From CAVYXZ01 sp965223835 (GTDB lineage: Bacteria; Chloroflexota; Anaerolineae; Aggregatilineales; Phototrophicaceae), in the NCBI GenBank assembly GCA_965223835.1, contig CBDCXQ010000001.1, positions 3,348,001 through 3,412,000 of the forward strand: a stretch of 64,000 bases of DNA. Reading direction: 5' to 3'. This document shows positions 16,486-25,415 of the stretch, one piece after another (the stretch's first letter is position 1; each line of letters opens with the position of its first letter). The translations under genes and the position numbers were made by a program. The notes beneath the pieces were generated by a model. It was given only the letters and a program-made list of their open reading frames with translations, ran no database searches and was not told the origin of the DNA.

Positions 16486-18744
16486 TTAAATTACGCCCAT
16501 TGCCTCTAGGACACGGGCCGGAGTCATCGGCAACTGGTTGATACGTTTGCCGGTGGCATGATAAACGGCATTGGCAATCGCGGCGGCAGGCGGAACAATC
16601 GGCGTTTCGCCAACCCCACGCGCACCATATGGATTACTGGGGAACGGCTTCTCAAAGATAACCGCTTCGATGGGCGGTACATCAAGCGCCGTCGGCAACT
16701 TATAGTCAAGCAAGTTATCATTCAGTACCTGCCCGTTCTGATCGTACTCATAGCCTTCGTACAAGGCCCAGCCTATCCCCTGCACAACGCCACCCTGCAT
16801 CTGGCCTTCAACGTGGCCGGGATGAATAGCTTTGCCGGCATTCTGAATCGCGGTGTAACGCAGGATTTTGATCTGGCCGGTGTCAGGATCAACCTCAACA
16901 TCAACGATGTGTGCGCCAAATGCGCCACCCCAGTTTTCGACGTTGACATTACCCTGACCGGTGAGCGGCTCTGAAAGCTTGCCTGCCAGCTCGGTGAAGG
17001 TAAGTTTTTCATCGGCCTTTTCACTGGTGCTGAAAACACCTTTTTCATAAGCGATTGTGTCTGCCGAGACATCCCAGAGTTTCGCTGCTTCGGCCTTCAT
17101 TTTCGCCAGAACATCCTGAGCCGCTTCAATGGCAGCTACACCCGTCGCCATCGTGGTTCGACTGCCGCCAGCCGTATCCGCATAGCTAATGGCATCAGTA
17201 TCGACCATCGACACCTGGAAACTTTCCAGCGGAATTTCCAATATATCAGCAGCCTGCATGGCAACACTGGTACGACTGCCAGTCAAATCAACCGAACCAG
17301 TAATCAGGCTCACCGTGCCGTCGGAATTCACGTTGATCGCTGCGCTGGACTTCGCACCCCAGTTACCCCAGTAGCCAATCGCCACACCACGCCCTTGATT
17401 CGGCCCTGTCAGCGGGTCATTATAATGTTGATGATCCTCCATAATGCCCAGCATTTCTTCGATGCCAATACTCTTATGGTTCGGACCATCGAGGCGGTGG
17501 GTGCCTTCACGGGCCACGTTCTTCAGCCGGAATTCAACCGGGTCTATTTCCAATCTTTCCGCCAATTCATCAAGGACTTGCTCACTGGCAAAGGTAGATT
17601 GTGGCGCGCCCGGCGCACGATAAGCGGCTGATCGGGGTTTGTTAACGAGCACATCGTAACCATCAATCTGGCCGTTAGGAATATCATAGCCCGCAAACAT
17701 CGCCATCGCGCCTGGCCCTACCGCTGAACCGGGATACGCCCCCGCTTCATAGGCCAAATTCGCCTGCGCTGCGGTGATTTTGCCATCTTTGGTGGCCCCA
17801 ACCTTCACCTTAATCGACGTGCCAGGTCCGGGTCCAGTTCCCAAAATAACCTCTTTGCGCGACATCGTGATGCGAACTGGACGCCCCGTCTTACGCGATA
17901 ACAACGCAGCCGGTGTTTCGACATAAATCGGATTCTTGCCACCAAAGCCGCCACCCACCTCCGTTGGAATAACTTTGATTTTTGACATCGGATATTGCAG
18001 CAACGTGGCAATCTGTTCGCGTGCCGCAAAGGTCCCCTGAGTCGAAGCGTAAACGGTCAGGATGCCATCCGCACCCCAGGTGGCAGTAGCGGCATGATTT
18101 TCAAGATAACTTTGATGAACGGGGACGGTATCAAACTCGCGCTCGATGATGATGTCGGCTTCCGCAAACCCTTGTTCGATGTCGCCTTTTACATGTCGAA
18201 AGTGACTGGCAACATTGCTGGGCGTATCACTGTCCCCATCGGGCGAGGTTGTTTTAATTTCCTGGTGGAGTACTTCTGCCTGGTCGGTCATCGCTTGCCG
18301 CACATCAACCACAGCGGGCAGCACCTCATAATCGACCTCAATTAAGCCCAATGCTTGTTCCGCAATATTCGGAGTACTCGCTGCTACAGCTGCAATCGCA
18401 TGGCCTACATAAAGCGCTTTGTCACCTGCCAGGTTGTTATCCCGTAGGAATTTAAAATTGACGGTACTTTCGCCCAGCTTGTCGGTTCTATCTTCGGCTT
18501 CTGGCAGATCAGCCGAGGTGACGATAGCAAAGACGCCGGGCAGCGCTAGCGCTTTGCTGGTATCAATGCCACGAATCCAGGCATGAGCGTGCGGGCTACG
18601 TAAAACGCGACCGTGCAACAGTCCCGGCAAATCAATATCGGTTGCATATAGGGCCTGACCGGTCACTTTGCTCCGGGCGTCAAAACGGGCGGGACGGGTC
18701 CCGACAGCAACCTGTTTTTCATCTGGAATCAGCTTAAAAGTCAT
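16486..18744 (-). CDS. Xanthine dehydrogenase-family molybdopterin-binding subunit
   Basis: 752 residues. Large catalytic subunit of a molybdenum hydroxylase. Visible: GQALYATDIDLPGLLHGRVL at the N terminus, the molybdopterin motif VGGGFGGKNP near residue 265, SAAYRAPGAPQSTFASE near residue 370, and the C-terminal NPYGARGVGETPIVPP with the catalytic Glu region. The AYRAPGAPQ active-site loop is not the VAYxCSFR loop of form I CO dehydrogenase, so CO is unlikely; a purine, aldehyde or N-heterocycle is more probable. Gene order medium-small-large is that of cox-like operons. It is the last gene of the operon. Confidence 0.9.
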   Translation of the reverse strand: MTFKLIPDEKQVAVGTRPARFDARSKVTGQALYATDIDLPGLLHGRVLRSPHAHAWIRGIDTSKALALPGVFAIVTSADLPEAEDRTDKLGESTVNFKFLRDNNLAGDKALYVGHAIAAVAASTPNIAEQALGLIEVDYEVLPAVVDVRQAMTDQAEVLHQEIKTTSPDGDSDTPSNVASHFRHVKGDIEQGFAEADIIIEREFDTVPVHQSYLENHAATATWGADGILTVYASTQGTFAAREQIATLLQYPMSKIKVIPTEVGGGFGGKNPIYVETPAALLSRKTGRPVRITMSRKEVILGTGPGPGTSIKVKVGATKDGKITAAQANLAYEAGAYPGSAVGPGAMAMFAGYDIPNGQIDGYDVLVNKPRSAAYRAPGAPQSTFASEQVLDELAERLEIDPVEFRLKNVAREGTHRLDGPNHKSIGIEEMLGIMEDHQHYNDPLTGPNQGRGVAIGYWGNWGAKSSAAINVNSDGTVSLITGSVDLTGSRTSVAMQAADILEIPLESFQVSMVDTDAISYADTAGGSRTTMATGVAAIEAAQDVLAKMKAEAAKLWDVSADTIAYEKGVFSTSEKADEKLTFTELAGKLSEPLTGQGNVNVENWGGAFGAHIVDVEVDPDTGQIKILRYTAIQNAGKAIHPGHVEGQMQGGVVQGIGWALYEGYEYDQNGQVLNDNLLDYKLPTALDVPPIEAVIFEKPFPSNPYGARGVGETPIVPPAAAIANAVYHATGKRINQLPMTPARVLEAMGVI

Positions 18745-18755
18745 TGCATTTCCTC

Positions 18756-19235
18756 CTATTTTTCAGCAGATAGTTGCGCTGCCGCCTTAACCGAACGGAC
18801 GATTTTGTCATACCCTGTGCAACGGCATAAATTCCCAGCCAACCAGAAGCGAATCTCTTCTTCAGTTGGATTGGGATTTTTGTCGAGCAAAGCTTTGGTA
18901 GATACGATAAAACCGGGGGTACAGTAACCACACTGCAGACCATCTTCCAGCACAAATGCCTCTTGTACCGGGTGTAATTCTTGCAAATCAGCCAGACCTT
19001 CAACAGTGGTCACTGCCTGGCCTTCAATCTCGACCCCCAGCACCATGCAGGCATTAACCAAACGACCGTTGAGCAGGACACTACAGGCACCGCAGTTGCC
19101 GTCATTGCAACCTTCTTTGCTCCCGGTCAGCCCCAGTGTATCACGCAGGCACTCCAACAAACTCTGGTGCGGTTCGGCCAAAAAATCGACCGGGTTGCCA
19201 TTAATCATGGTATTGACAATTACTTTGTTACTCAT
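18756..19235 (-). CDS. (2Fe-2S)-binding small subunit of molybdenum hydroxylase
   Basis: 159 residues. Two iron-sulfur domains: an N-terminal plant-ferredoxin cluster (GCNDGNCGACSVLLNG, then a fourth Cys in NACMV) and a C-terminal four-helix domain with CGYCTPGF and the CRCTGYD motif. It carries electrons from the molybdenum site to FAD. AAAGGAG precedes ATG 19235, whose A is also the last base of the preceding TAA stop. Eleven bases separate it from the large-subunit gene. Confidence 0.93.
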   Translation of the reverse strand: MSNKVIVNTMINGNPVDFLAEPHQSLLECLRDTLGLTGSKEGCNDGNCGACSVLLNGRLVNACMVLGVEIEGQAVTTVEGLADLQELHPVQEAFVLEDGLQCGYCTPGFIVSTKALLDKNPNPTEEEIRFWLAGNLCRCTGYDKIVRSVKAAAQLSAEK

Positions 19236-20116
19236 TAATTTGCTTCTCCTTTGGCACGGGCAACTGCTCCGGTTAAGGCACGGCGCGTCAACACACCGAT
19301 CAGATGACGACGCTGCGCAGCGGTACCGCGCACATCCGTGATCGGGTTAATCGACTCCTGGGCGATAGTGGCTGCATTCGCAAAGGCCGCTTCAGTCGGT
19401 GCTTGACCGATTAACGCGGCGGCGGCATCGGTGGCAAGAACCGGGGTTGGGGCGACGGCGGCCAATGCCAACCGTGCAGCAGTAATCTGGCTTAAATCAT
19501 TACTGAGTTCAACAGCTGCGCCAACGCCAGCGACAGCGATATCCATTTCCGCTCGCGGGGTAAAGCGCAAATAATGTGCCCCGCTGTTCGCTCTCGGTGC
19601 TGGAATATGGATAGAGACCAATAGCTCACCCGACGATAGGGCATTTTTGCCGGGAGCGACACAGAACAACTCGCTCGGCACACTCCTTTCCCCATCGGGT
19701 CCGATGATATTGCAGGTCGCGCCGAGTGCAATCAGTGCTGACACTGCATCGGCACTCGGCGACGCATTACACAAATTGCCCCCTAACGTGGCCCGCCCCT
19801 GAATTGCGATGCCACCGATAATCGAGACCGCATCAACCAGACCTGGGTAATGGTTAATCACTGCTGCGTTCTCATAAATCCTGGCACAGGGCACAGCAGC
19901 GCCCATCGTGAGACCGGTCGACTCTTCATAAGACAGTTGATTTAGTTCAGGAATTTTCTTGACATCTACGACCAGATCAATATCGTGAAGATTCAAACGC
20001 ATCTGAACCAAAAGATCAGTGCCGCCAGCCAACGGACGTACCCGCCCATTTTGACCAGCCAGCAGCGTCACGGCTTCTCCCAGCGATGTGGGAGCCTGGA
20101 AGTCAAATGATTTCAT
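19235..20116 (-). CDS. FAD-binding medium subunit of molybdenum hydroxylase
   Basis: 293 residues. FAD-binding and CO-dehydrogenase-flavoprotein C-terminal domains: PLAGGTDLLVQMR near residue 30 is the first pyrophosphate-binding motif and ATLGGNLCNASPSAD near residue 110 the second. FTPRAEMDIAVAG near residue 185 marks the C-terminal domain. The subunit passes electrons on to NAD or another acceptor. First gene of the operon; about 230 bases upstream lies the insertion sequence, so the element may sit near or in its regulatory region. Confidence 0.92.
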   Translation of the reverse strand: MKSFDFQAPTSLGEAVTLLAGQNGRVRPLAGGTDLLVQMRLNLHDIDLVVDVKKIPELNQLSYEESTGLTMGAAVPCARIYENAAVINHYPGLVDAVSIIGGIAIQGRATLGGNLCNASPSADAVSALIALGATCNIIGPDGERSVPSELFCVAPGKNALSSGELLVSIHIPAPRANSGAHYLRFTPRAEMDIAVAGVGAAVELSNDLSQITAARLALAAVAPTPVLATDAAAALIGQAPTEAAFANAATIAQESINPITDVRGTAAQRRHLIGVLTRRALTGAVARAKGEAN

Positions 20117-20341
20117 GACACTTTCCCTCAGTGTGTTGAGTTAATAAAGTCTTTACGAGCAATTTTTTGAATGTCTTAAACAAATTTACCCCCTATCATA
20201 AATCCTAACCTATTGAACGGCATCTCACTGAGTATAACGCGTTTTATGCCGACAAGTAGACATTATAATACCGAGACCGTGCCAATCCCCGAAAGCAAAA
20301 CACCCAACAGGTTCAAAATGAATATTGATAAGCCGATTATA

Positions 20342-20346
20342 TCCAG
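20342..20346. repeat. Target-site duplication, left copy
   Basis: TCCAG directly abuts the left inverted repeat of the insertion sequence and is repeated exactly on the other side. Confidence 0.82.
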
Positions 20347-20359
20347 CCGACATTCCGCA
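20347..20359. repeat. Terminal inverted repeat, left
   Basis: CCGACATTCCGCA, the exact reverse complement of the 13 bases at the other end of the element. Confidence 0.87.
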
Positions 20360-20361
20360 GG

Positions 20362-21993
20362 TCACTCAGTCAAAACGTAGAATTTGAGGATCGGCTGGCC
20401 GAGCAAGGCGGCGATCTGTAGATGCACCGGTTGGACATTGAGAACCCTTCGTTTTCGTGCGTGCTCCGTTTCGACGAGCAAGATGTGGATGCCCTCAAAC
20501 ATCTGGAAGACCCGTCGCATGGTGGGACGTTGCGTCGGTTTGCCTTTCTGGTCCGGGACAGATTGGTTCTGTTGCTGCAATTTCTGCCGCAGATCATGTT
20601 CGGCCAGGGCGTAAATCAGCAAACTCAGGCCCATTACCATCAGCAACCCCATGATGCGCGACGGCTTCTTGAGAAAGAACCGTGACGCAAAAAACAACGG
20701 GTCTTTCAAGAAACGAAAGCCGCGTTCCACACTACGGTTCTGGTCTTTGTAGATGGTCAACAACTCTGCTGTTGGTAGGGTTTGTTGCTCAAGTTCATTG
20801 GTGGCAATCAGATATTTGCCCAGGAATTGTTCCTGCTGGGCGATTGCCGCTTCATCCGGTTCAAAATTCGCTTCAATCTTCCATTCGGTTGTGGTGGGAC
20901 TATCTGCTTTGGGACGACCGCGTTGCGCGTAACGAGTCACGTTGTACACTGCGCCTCGCACAAGATGAAATGACCACTGTTTACCAAAGTCATCCAGGGC
21001 TTTTTGAGCATCTTCCTCGCAGTTGAAGGCTTCGCGTTTCAGTTTCTTCAATCTCTTTGCCAGTTTTTCGCCTTCACGCCCGATGCGTTTCTGCAATTGT
21101 GCCAATTCCTGCTCACGGCGTGGTTCATATAACACCACCAACCAGCGTTGCTCAATCCCACCATAGTGGCTTTCCACCTCACGATAGAAGTATCCTGCGC
21201 GCTCACAGGCTTGCATCCCTTCCTGGCTAGTTTCTGCAACCAATGTCTTGGCTTCATTTAACGTGATTGGCACTCGCGTCACCCACTTGATCTCGGAGAG
21301 TTGCTGTAAATTGTCGGCGCTGTATAATGCACTATCTGCCACCAGAATCGGTGTTTCATCGTCCTCAGCAAACTGTTCAAGATAGAGTTTTGCCATCTCC
21401 GGCATACTTGTTTTGTCGGATACATTCCCCGATAAGGTGGTGAGATAAGCGGGAATAGAAGTCTCGTTGACACAAATCAGTCCCATGATGGCTTGTTTCA
21501 GATCGGGACGACGGTCTTTCGAGTAGCCATAGGCAATCCGAATCGGCTGGGGTTCATCTTCATGCTCTTCATCGAACTCGTATTCTCCTTCAAGGCTGAA
21601 AGCTGTTGTATCAATGTGTGCGAAGCGTACCTCGATCCCGAACTCATGCAGGGCATAGGCGCAAATTGCGGCAAACAGCTCGCTCACGCCAGCCGCATAC
21701 ACATGATCTAAAGCCCGACCCAGGCTATCTTCGTTCAGATCATCGGCTTCTAGACCTGCTCCGATAAGCAGGTCGATGGGTTTGTTGCGGAAGAATTCTG
21801 GACTTAGATACAGGGGACGACTGATAAAGCCCAATCCATTCAAGACCATTGCTTGAACCGCTTGACCAATGCTCACCTTCCGTCCTTCAATAGCAATACG
21901 CGCATCGATCTGACCGATTAAGTCAATCCGTTGGCAAATGCCAGCTACAATCCCCAGATGATCCAAAACTTGTGTGGTGTAGGCTTCCGACAT
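20362..21993 (-). CDS. IS1634-family transposase
   Basis: 543 residues. An N-terminal DUF4277-like region (LDHLGIVAGICQRIDLI) precedes a DDE catalytic domain: FAHIDTTAFSLEG, LVADSALYS and RSVERGFRFLKDP supply the likely Asp-Asp-Glu triad near residues 130, 230 and 430. The basic linker around residues 300-325 (RIGREGEKLAKRLKKLKRE) is typical. ATG 21993 is preceded by AAAGGAG; an in-frame ATG at 22020 would add nine residues. The stop lies two bases inside the left inverted repeat boundary. Confidence 0.9.
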   Translation of the reverse strand: MSEAYTTQVLDHLGIVAGICQRIDLIGQIDARIAIEGRKVSIGQAVQAMVLNGLGFISRPLYLSPEFFRNKPIDLLIGAGLEADDLNEDSLGRALDHVYAAGVSELFAAICAYALHEFGIEVRFAHIDTTAFSLEGEYEFDEEHEDEPQPIRIAYGYSKDRRPDLKQAIMGLICVNETSIPAYLTTLSGNVSDKTSMPEMAKLYLEQFAEDDETPILVADSALYSADNLQQLSEIKWVTRVPITLNEAKTLVAETSQEGMQACERAGYFYREVESHYGGIEQRWLVVLYEPRREQELAQLQKRIGREGEKLAKRLKKLKREAFNCEEDAQKALDDFGKQWSFHLVRGAVYNVTRYAQRGRPKADSPTTTEWKIEANFEPDEAAIAQQEQFLGKYLIATNELEQQTLPTAELLTIYKDQNRSVERGFRFLKDPLFFASRFFLKKPSRIMGLLMVMGLSLLIYALAEHDLRQKLQQQNQSVPDQKGKPTQRPTMRRVFQMFEGIHILLVETEHARKRRVLNVQPVHLQIAALLGQPILKFYVLTE

Positions 21994-22063
21994 GCGTTTC
22001 TCGCTCTCCTTTGACCCCATCCAGAGAGCTTAGCGCATAATTCGCCATTTTTGAGAATTAGGG

Positions 22064-22076
22064 TGCGGAATGTCGG
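22064..22076. repeat. Terminal inverted repeat, right
   Basis: TGCGGAATGTCGG, exact reverse complement of the left terminal repeat of the element. Confidence 0.87.
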
Positions 22077-22081
22077 TCCAG
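22077..22081. repeat. Target-site duplication, right copy
   Basis: TCCAG immediately after the right inverted repeat, identical to the five bases before the left one. Confidence 0.82.
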
Positions 22082-22168
22082 GATTGATGCGGCATGTTTT
22101 TCGCATCTAAGCAGGGTACAATTCATTAGATGCTAAACCGATTACAAATTTATTGGGGATAAAAAACG

Positions 22169-24088
22169 TTGAACGCGAACCTTTCGTCAGCAATATCGTA
22201 TAGCCCACTGGAAAGTTTGGTCGAGGATTTTGCCAGTCGTGGACTCCTCGTGCTTGCGCCAGAAAGTCTGGGGATCCCGTCAGATGTGCATGACCGGATT
22301 TACCAGCAGGAATTCGCTGCTTACCATGCTAAGGAACCAATTACGCCGGCGACAATTCCTGACATCCTCCAGGTACTCAATGCCCCTGGCCTGGTCGCGG
22401 CATGCAATGAGCTTGTCGGCGAAAACTGGGCCATTGTGCCGTTCACGCATAATGCGCCTTTCGCCAGTCGTGGCTACGATCAACATTGGCACAAAGACGA
22501 CAATGGCCCCTATAACAGTCGCAAACAACGGCACCATCAGTCGATACAGATCGAAATGCTCTACTATCCACAGGCTGTTCGTGACGATATGGGGCCAACC
22601 GCGACGATCCCCTACTCACAATATTGGACGTTTAATCATGAAGAAAACCATGACAACTTTGCCGGGGCCGATCATCTCGATTTCGATTACCAGCTCAGTG
22701 GCATGGAGAGCCAACCAGTCAATGGACCGGACACTACCTACGAAATGGACGATATTATCCAGCGGCGTACCGCCCATGATGTTCGAATGCGCGAGGCCGT
22801 GACCAACACCGGTTGGCCGCTCGTGCAACAATTCGAAGCCGCTCCCCTGCAGGCAGGCAGTATCGTGCTCTATTCGCACAATACGTTCCATCGCGGGAAT
22901 CACCGCCGCGACGACTGGCATAACTGGCCGGACAATCCTCGTTTTATGTGGCGTTTCTGGTTGTATCGCACCACTGACGCCAGCAGTAGTAACCCGGACG
23001 AAGTGAATTGGAGCAGCCGGGGCGTAGACCCACTCACAAATATTGATCGGTCTCAAGCGAGTGATGATGTAACCGTGGTCTGGCGCTATCATCATCACTG
23101 GATGAAGACCGGTCAAACCCCACCACCGCGCCCGGCAGCTTTGACCCTATCTGCAGAAACACGAGAAAGAGAGGCAGCACGTCTATTCACCCAATTACAG
23201 GCCAAATATGACGAAGCCGAGCCTGCCCGCATTGGCGCAGCCTACAAACTGGCTTCGATTGAGGATACCGCCCTGGCGGTTAGACTGCTAGCCCAGGCGC
23301 TGTATAACGATCGCGAGTCTGTGCGCCGTGCCGCAACTTATGGCCTGATCGCCGTTGGACCAGACGCGACCAGCGCACTCATTGAAGCAACCAATTCGCC
23401 AATCAAATGGGTGCGAAAAGCGGGCGTGTATGGCCTGGGCGATGCCAGCCTATTAACCGAGGATGTCTTACAAGCCGTTATAGCACGCCTCAAAGAAGAT
23501 CCATCCGTTTATGTACGCTCGGTTGCTGCCGGCACACTGGGTTGTCTGGGTCGCCGGGCAATCGCCACCGGCAATGGCGTTTCGCTCATTCCCGTGTGCC
23601 TGGACGCGTTGGTGCAAAGTCTGACACATGAGGAAAATCGACTCGGCATGAATCTGGCACAGGGCAGGTCAATCAAATTTGCACGCCCCACTGATGACTC
23701 GGACGTTTGTGAGGGCAACGGCGTTGATTTTGGGCTTGAGCGATTTGACCCAGTCCGTTCTGCCGTGCGCGAAAACGCCCTGTGGTCCATTGTCATCCTC
23801 TGCTCTCATGGTCCAGAACGCCTCGGATCAGCCCTGGAACAAACGATTGATGCTTTGAAAACAATTGTGCGTGACGACAAGAACGTCATCTGTGTGGGCT
23901 TTGCCATGGATGCGCTAAACCGACTCGCCAACCTGCACCCGGAAGAAACGGCGTCACAGCCCGTTGTCAGCGACTTGCAATCGAATTTGTTCGATATACT
24001 GCGCAACTCACCACTACAAAGCTGGGAGGCCCTGATCCGAGGTGGTCTTAATGCCCAGGCGTTATCGAAGTTCAATCAACCGGATTAA
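22169..24088 (+). CDS. PhyH-like dioxygenase fused to HEAT repeats
   Basis: 639 residues, TTG start with GGGGA upstream. Residues 1-280 resemble phytanoyl-CoA dioxygenase-type Fe(II)/2-oxoglutarate oxygenases: YDQHWHKDDNGPY supplies an HxD-like pair near residues 107-110, and YSHNTFHRGNHRRDD near residue 238 supplies the distal His and the Arg expected to hold 2-oxoglutarate. Residues 355-600 are HEAT-like repeats (AAYKLASIEDTALAVRLLAQ, AATYGLIAVG, AGVYGLGDASLL, VAAGTLGCLG). The substrate is unknown; the repeat region may dock a protein target. It sits just beyond the insertion sequence and has no evident operon partners. Confidence 0.75.
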   Translation: MNANLSSAISYSPLESLVEDFASRGLLVLAPESLGIPSDVHDRIYQQEFAAYHAKEPITPATIPDILQVLNAPGLVAACNELVGENWAIVPFTHNAPFASRGYDQHWHKDDNGPYNSRKQRHHQSIQIEMLYYPQAVRDDMGPTATIPYSQYWTFNHEENHDNFAGADHLDFDYQLSGMESQPVNGPDTTYEMDDIIQRRTAHDVRMREAVTNTGWPLVQQFEAAPLQAGSIVLYSHNTFHRGNHRRDDWHNWPDNPRFMWRFWLYRTTDASSSNPDEVNWSSRGVDPLTNIDRSQASDDVTVVWRYHHHWMKTGQTPPPRPAALTLSAETREREAARLFTQLQAKYDEAEPARIGAAYKLASIEDTALAVRLLAQALYNDRESVRRAATYGLIAVGPDATSALIEATNSPIKWVRKAGVYGLGDASLLTEDVLQAVIARLKEDPSVYVRSVAAGTLGCLGRRAIATGNGVSLIPVCLDALVQSLTHEENRLGMNLAQGRSIKFARPTDDSDVCEGNGVDFGLERFDPVRSAVRENALWSIVILCSHGPERLGSALEQTIDALKTIVRDDKNVICVGFAMDALNRLANLHPEETASQPVVSDLQSNLFDILRNSPLQSWEALIRGGLNAQALSKFNQPD

Positions 24089-24107
24089 CGCCGGACTCAG
24101 CGTTTTT
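24087..24107 (+). terminator. Weak hairpin terminator
   Basis: AACGC (24087-24091) pairs with GCGTT (24100-24104), followed by more T residues, directly at the stop codon of the PhyH-HEAT gene. The stem is short. Confidence 0.35.
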
Positions 24108-24134
24108 AATACAGAAGGTATGCGCAAGCGAATG

Positions 24135-24659
24135 TTACAGGTGATGAGTCAATCGGATATGATCTAATAGCGCAGCGCAACCCCGATTCACCAGATCATA
24201 AACGTAGTCGAAACGACCATTATAATAGGGGTCGGGCACATCCGTTTCACGAACGGTTCCTGCCCGATTCGCATAACTCAAAAACAAGGCGACCTCAGCT
24301 TTGACAGCCGTATCAGTCAAATGCGACTTTTGCGGTTTCGCTGTGCGCCAATCACCTCGATTAACAGCCCGCATTATGGTTCGCAGGTTGTCTCGATCCA
24401 TCGCCAATACATAATCAAAGTTATCCAGGTCGGCATATTCAAATTGCCGTGCCAATCCACGATAATCAATGCCCTGTTTGCGTAAGACTTTTAGCGTACC
24501 TCGATGCGCAGATTCGCCGACATGCCAGGCACCTGTACCGGAGGATTCGACCATAATCTGACCACTCAACCCCGCGATCTGCACCTGCTGCTGGAAAACC
24601 ACATCGGCCATCGGCGACCGGCAGATATTTCCCGCACATACAAACATGACCTTAATCAT
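24135..24659 (-). CDS. Low-molecular-weight protein tyrosine phosphatase
   Basis: 174 residues. The P-loop CAGNICRSPMA (CX5R-S) lies at residues 8-18 and the general-acid Asp is in DVPDPYYNG near residue 140. These enzymes dephosphorylate tyrosine in proteins, often BY-kinases of polysaccharide export, or arsenate. ATG 24659 has GAGGA at good distance and overlaps the upstream stop by eight bases; an extension to 24692 would put 11 more residues before the catalytic strand. Last gene of a four-gene operon with the bactofilin. Confidence 0.9.
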   Translation of the reverse strand: MIKVMFVCAGNICRSPMADVVFQQQVQIAGLSGQIMVESSGTGAWHVGESAHRGTLKVLRKQGIDYRGLARQFEYADLDNFDYVLAMDRDNLRTIMRAVNRGDWRTAKPQKSHLTDTAVKAEVALFLSYANRAGTVRETDVPDPYYNGRFDYVYDLVNRGCAALLDHIRLTHHL

Positions 24660-25398
24660 CAACACCATCCTCAGTTTGATAATATAAGCCAACGACTGAC
24701 GAAGTTCGATTCCAGTTATAGGCCAGTTCGCCGAGCTGGTTGAGCCGCTGTTTACAATCGTCTATGCAGCCCGACACACTCTCCAAACAGTATTGGGCCG
24801 CAACTGTCATTACTTCATCCGAATTCACTTTCAGCAACAGCGGCCAGAATTCATCCGCAACTACATAGGTCGCCGGTGTATCCGGCAAGTCACCGTCATA
24901 ACGGACATCAAGCGACCGAATTTCGTCGGTCAGATCAATGGGGATCCAATAATTCGAACCAGCTATCGGTAACGCTTCACTATCCAAACAATCGTCCACC
25001 GCCCGCACTTTAGCCAGTTGGCTGAGCAAAGCGGCCGTAAGTTCCAGATCACCTTGATATTGGGCCACCACAAAATGATAATAAACCGACAAAAATAGCT
25101 GTTGCCGGGTTCGATCAGGTGGCGACTGTTCAGGAAACAGGACTTCAAGGTAGGCATCGGTCAATGCGCACATGGGGACTTGCGCAGGATCAGAGCGCTT
25201 TTCCAGATGATTACCGCGCCAGGCAGATGAGCTACGCAACCGCCCGATTTGCGGCATCAACTGTTTCAGGTTGAAGTCCATGGGACAGGGGAGTAATGAC
25301 TGCCGCCGCTCTAAACGGGAATAAGCCTGTGCGATTGGCAACCGAACCCAGATTTCTTGTAACTGGAGCAAATCAGCGACATCAAAGACCATCTTCAT
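24652..25398 (-). CDS. Unknown cytoplasmic protein in bactofilin operon
   Basis: 248 residues, no family recognised. The sequence is mostly helical in appearance with a charged middle (FPEQSPPDRTRQQLFLSVYY, then QGDLELTAALLSQLAKVRAV), and contains Trp and Cys residues near the C terminus (CLESVSGCIDDCKQRLNQL) that could hold metal or disulfide. No signal peptide or membrane segment. It lies 17 bases after the HEAT-repeat gene and overlaps the phosphatase start, so it belongs to the same operon. Confidence 0.6.
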   Translation of the reverse strand: MKMVFDVADLLQLQEIWVRLPIAQAYSRLERRQSLLPCPMDFNLKQLMPQIGRLRSSSAWRGNHLEKRSDPAQVPMCALTDAYLEVLFPEQSPPDRTRQQLFLSVYYHFVVAQYQGDLELTAALLSQLAKVRAVDDCLDSEALPIAGSNYWIPIDLTDEIRSLDVRYDGDLPDTPATYVVADEFWPLLLKVNSDEVMTVAAQYCLESVSGCIDDCKQRLNQLGELAYNWNRTSSVVGLYYQTEDGVDD

Positions 25399-25415
25399 GA
25401 CATATTCCCTACAGC

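Larger units (their letters stand above)
20347..22076 (-). mobile_element. IS1634-family insertion sequence, complete
   Basis: 1730 bases bounded by perfect 13-bp inverted repeats and a 5-bp direct duplication TCCAG. It encodes a single intact transposase of the DUF4277/IS1634 type on the minus strand. Intact ends, duplication and frame indicate a recent, possibly still active insertion. It lies between the divergent molybdenum-hydroxylase operon and the PhyH-HEAT gene; removing it and one TCCAG copy restores a continuous intergenic region, with no broken gene detected. Confidence 0.88.

Noticed and set aside
16486..20116. Aerobic CO dehydrogenase (coxMSL)
   Set aside because: Gene order fits, but the large subunit has AYRAPGAPQ instead of the VAYxCSFR loop of the form I enzyme.
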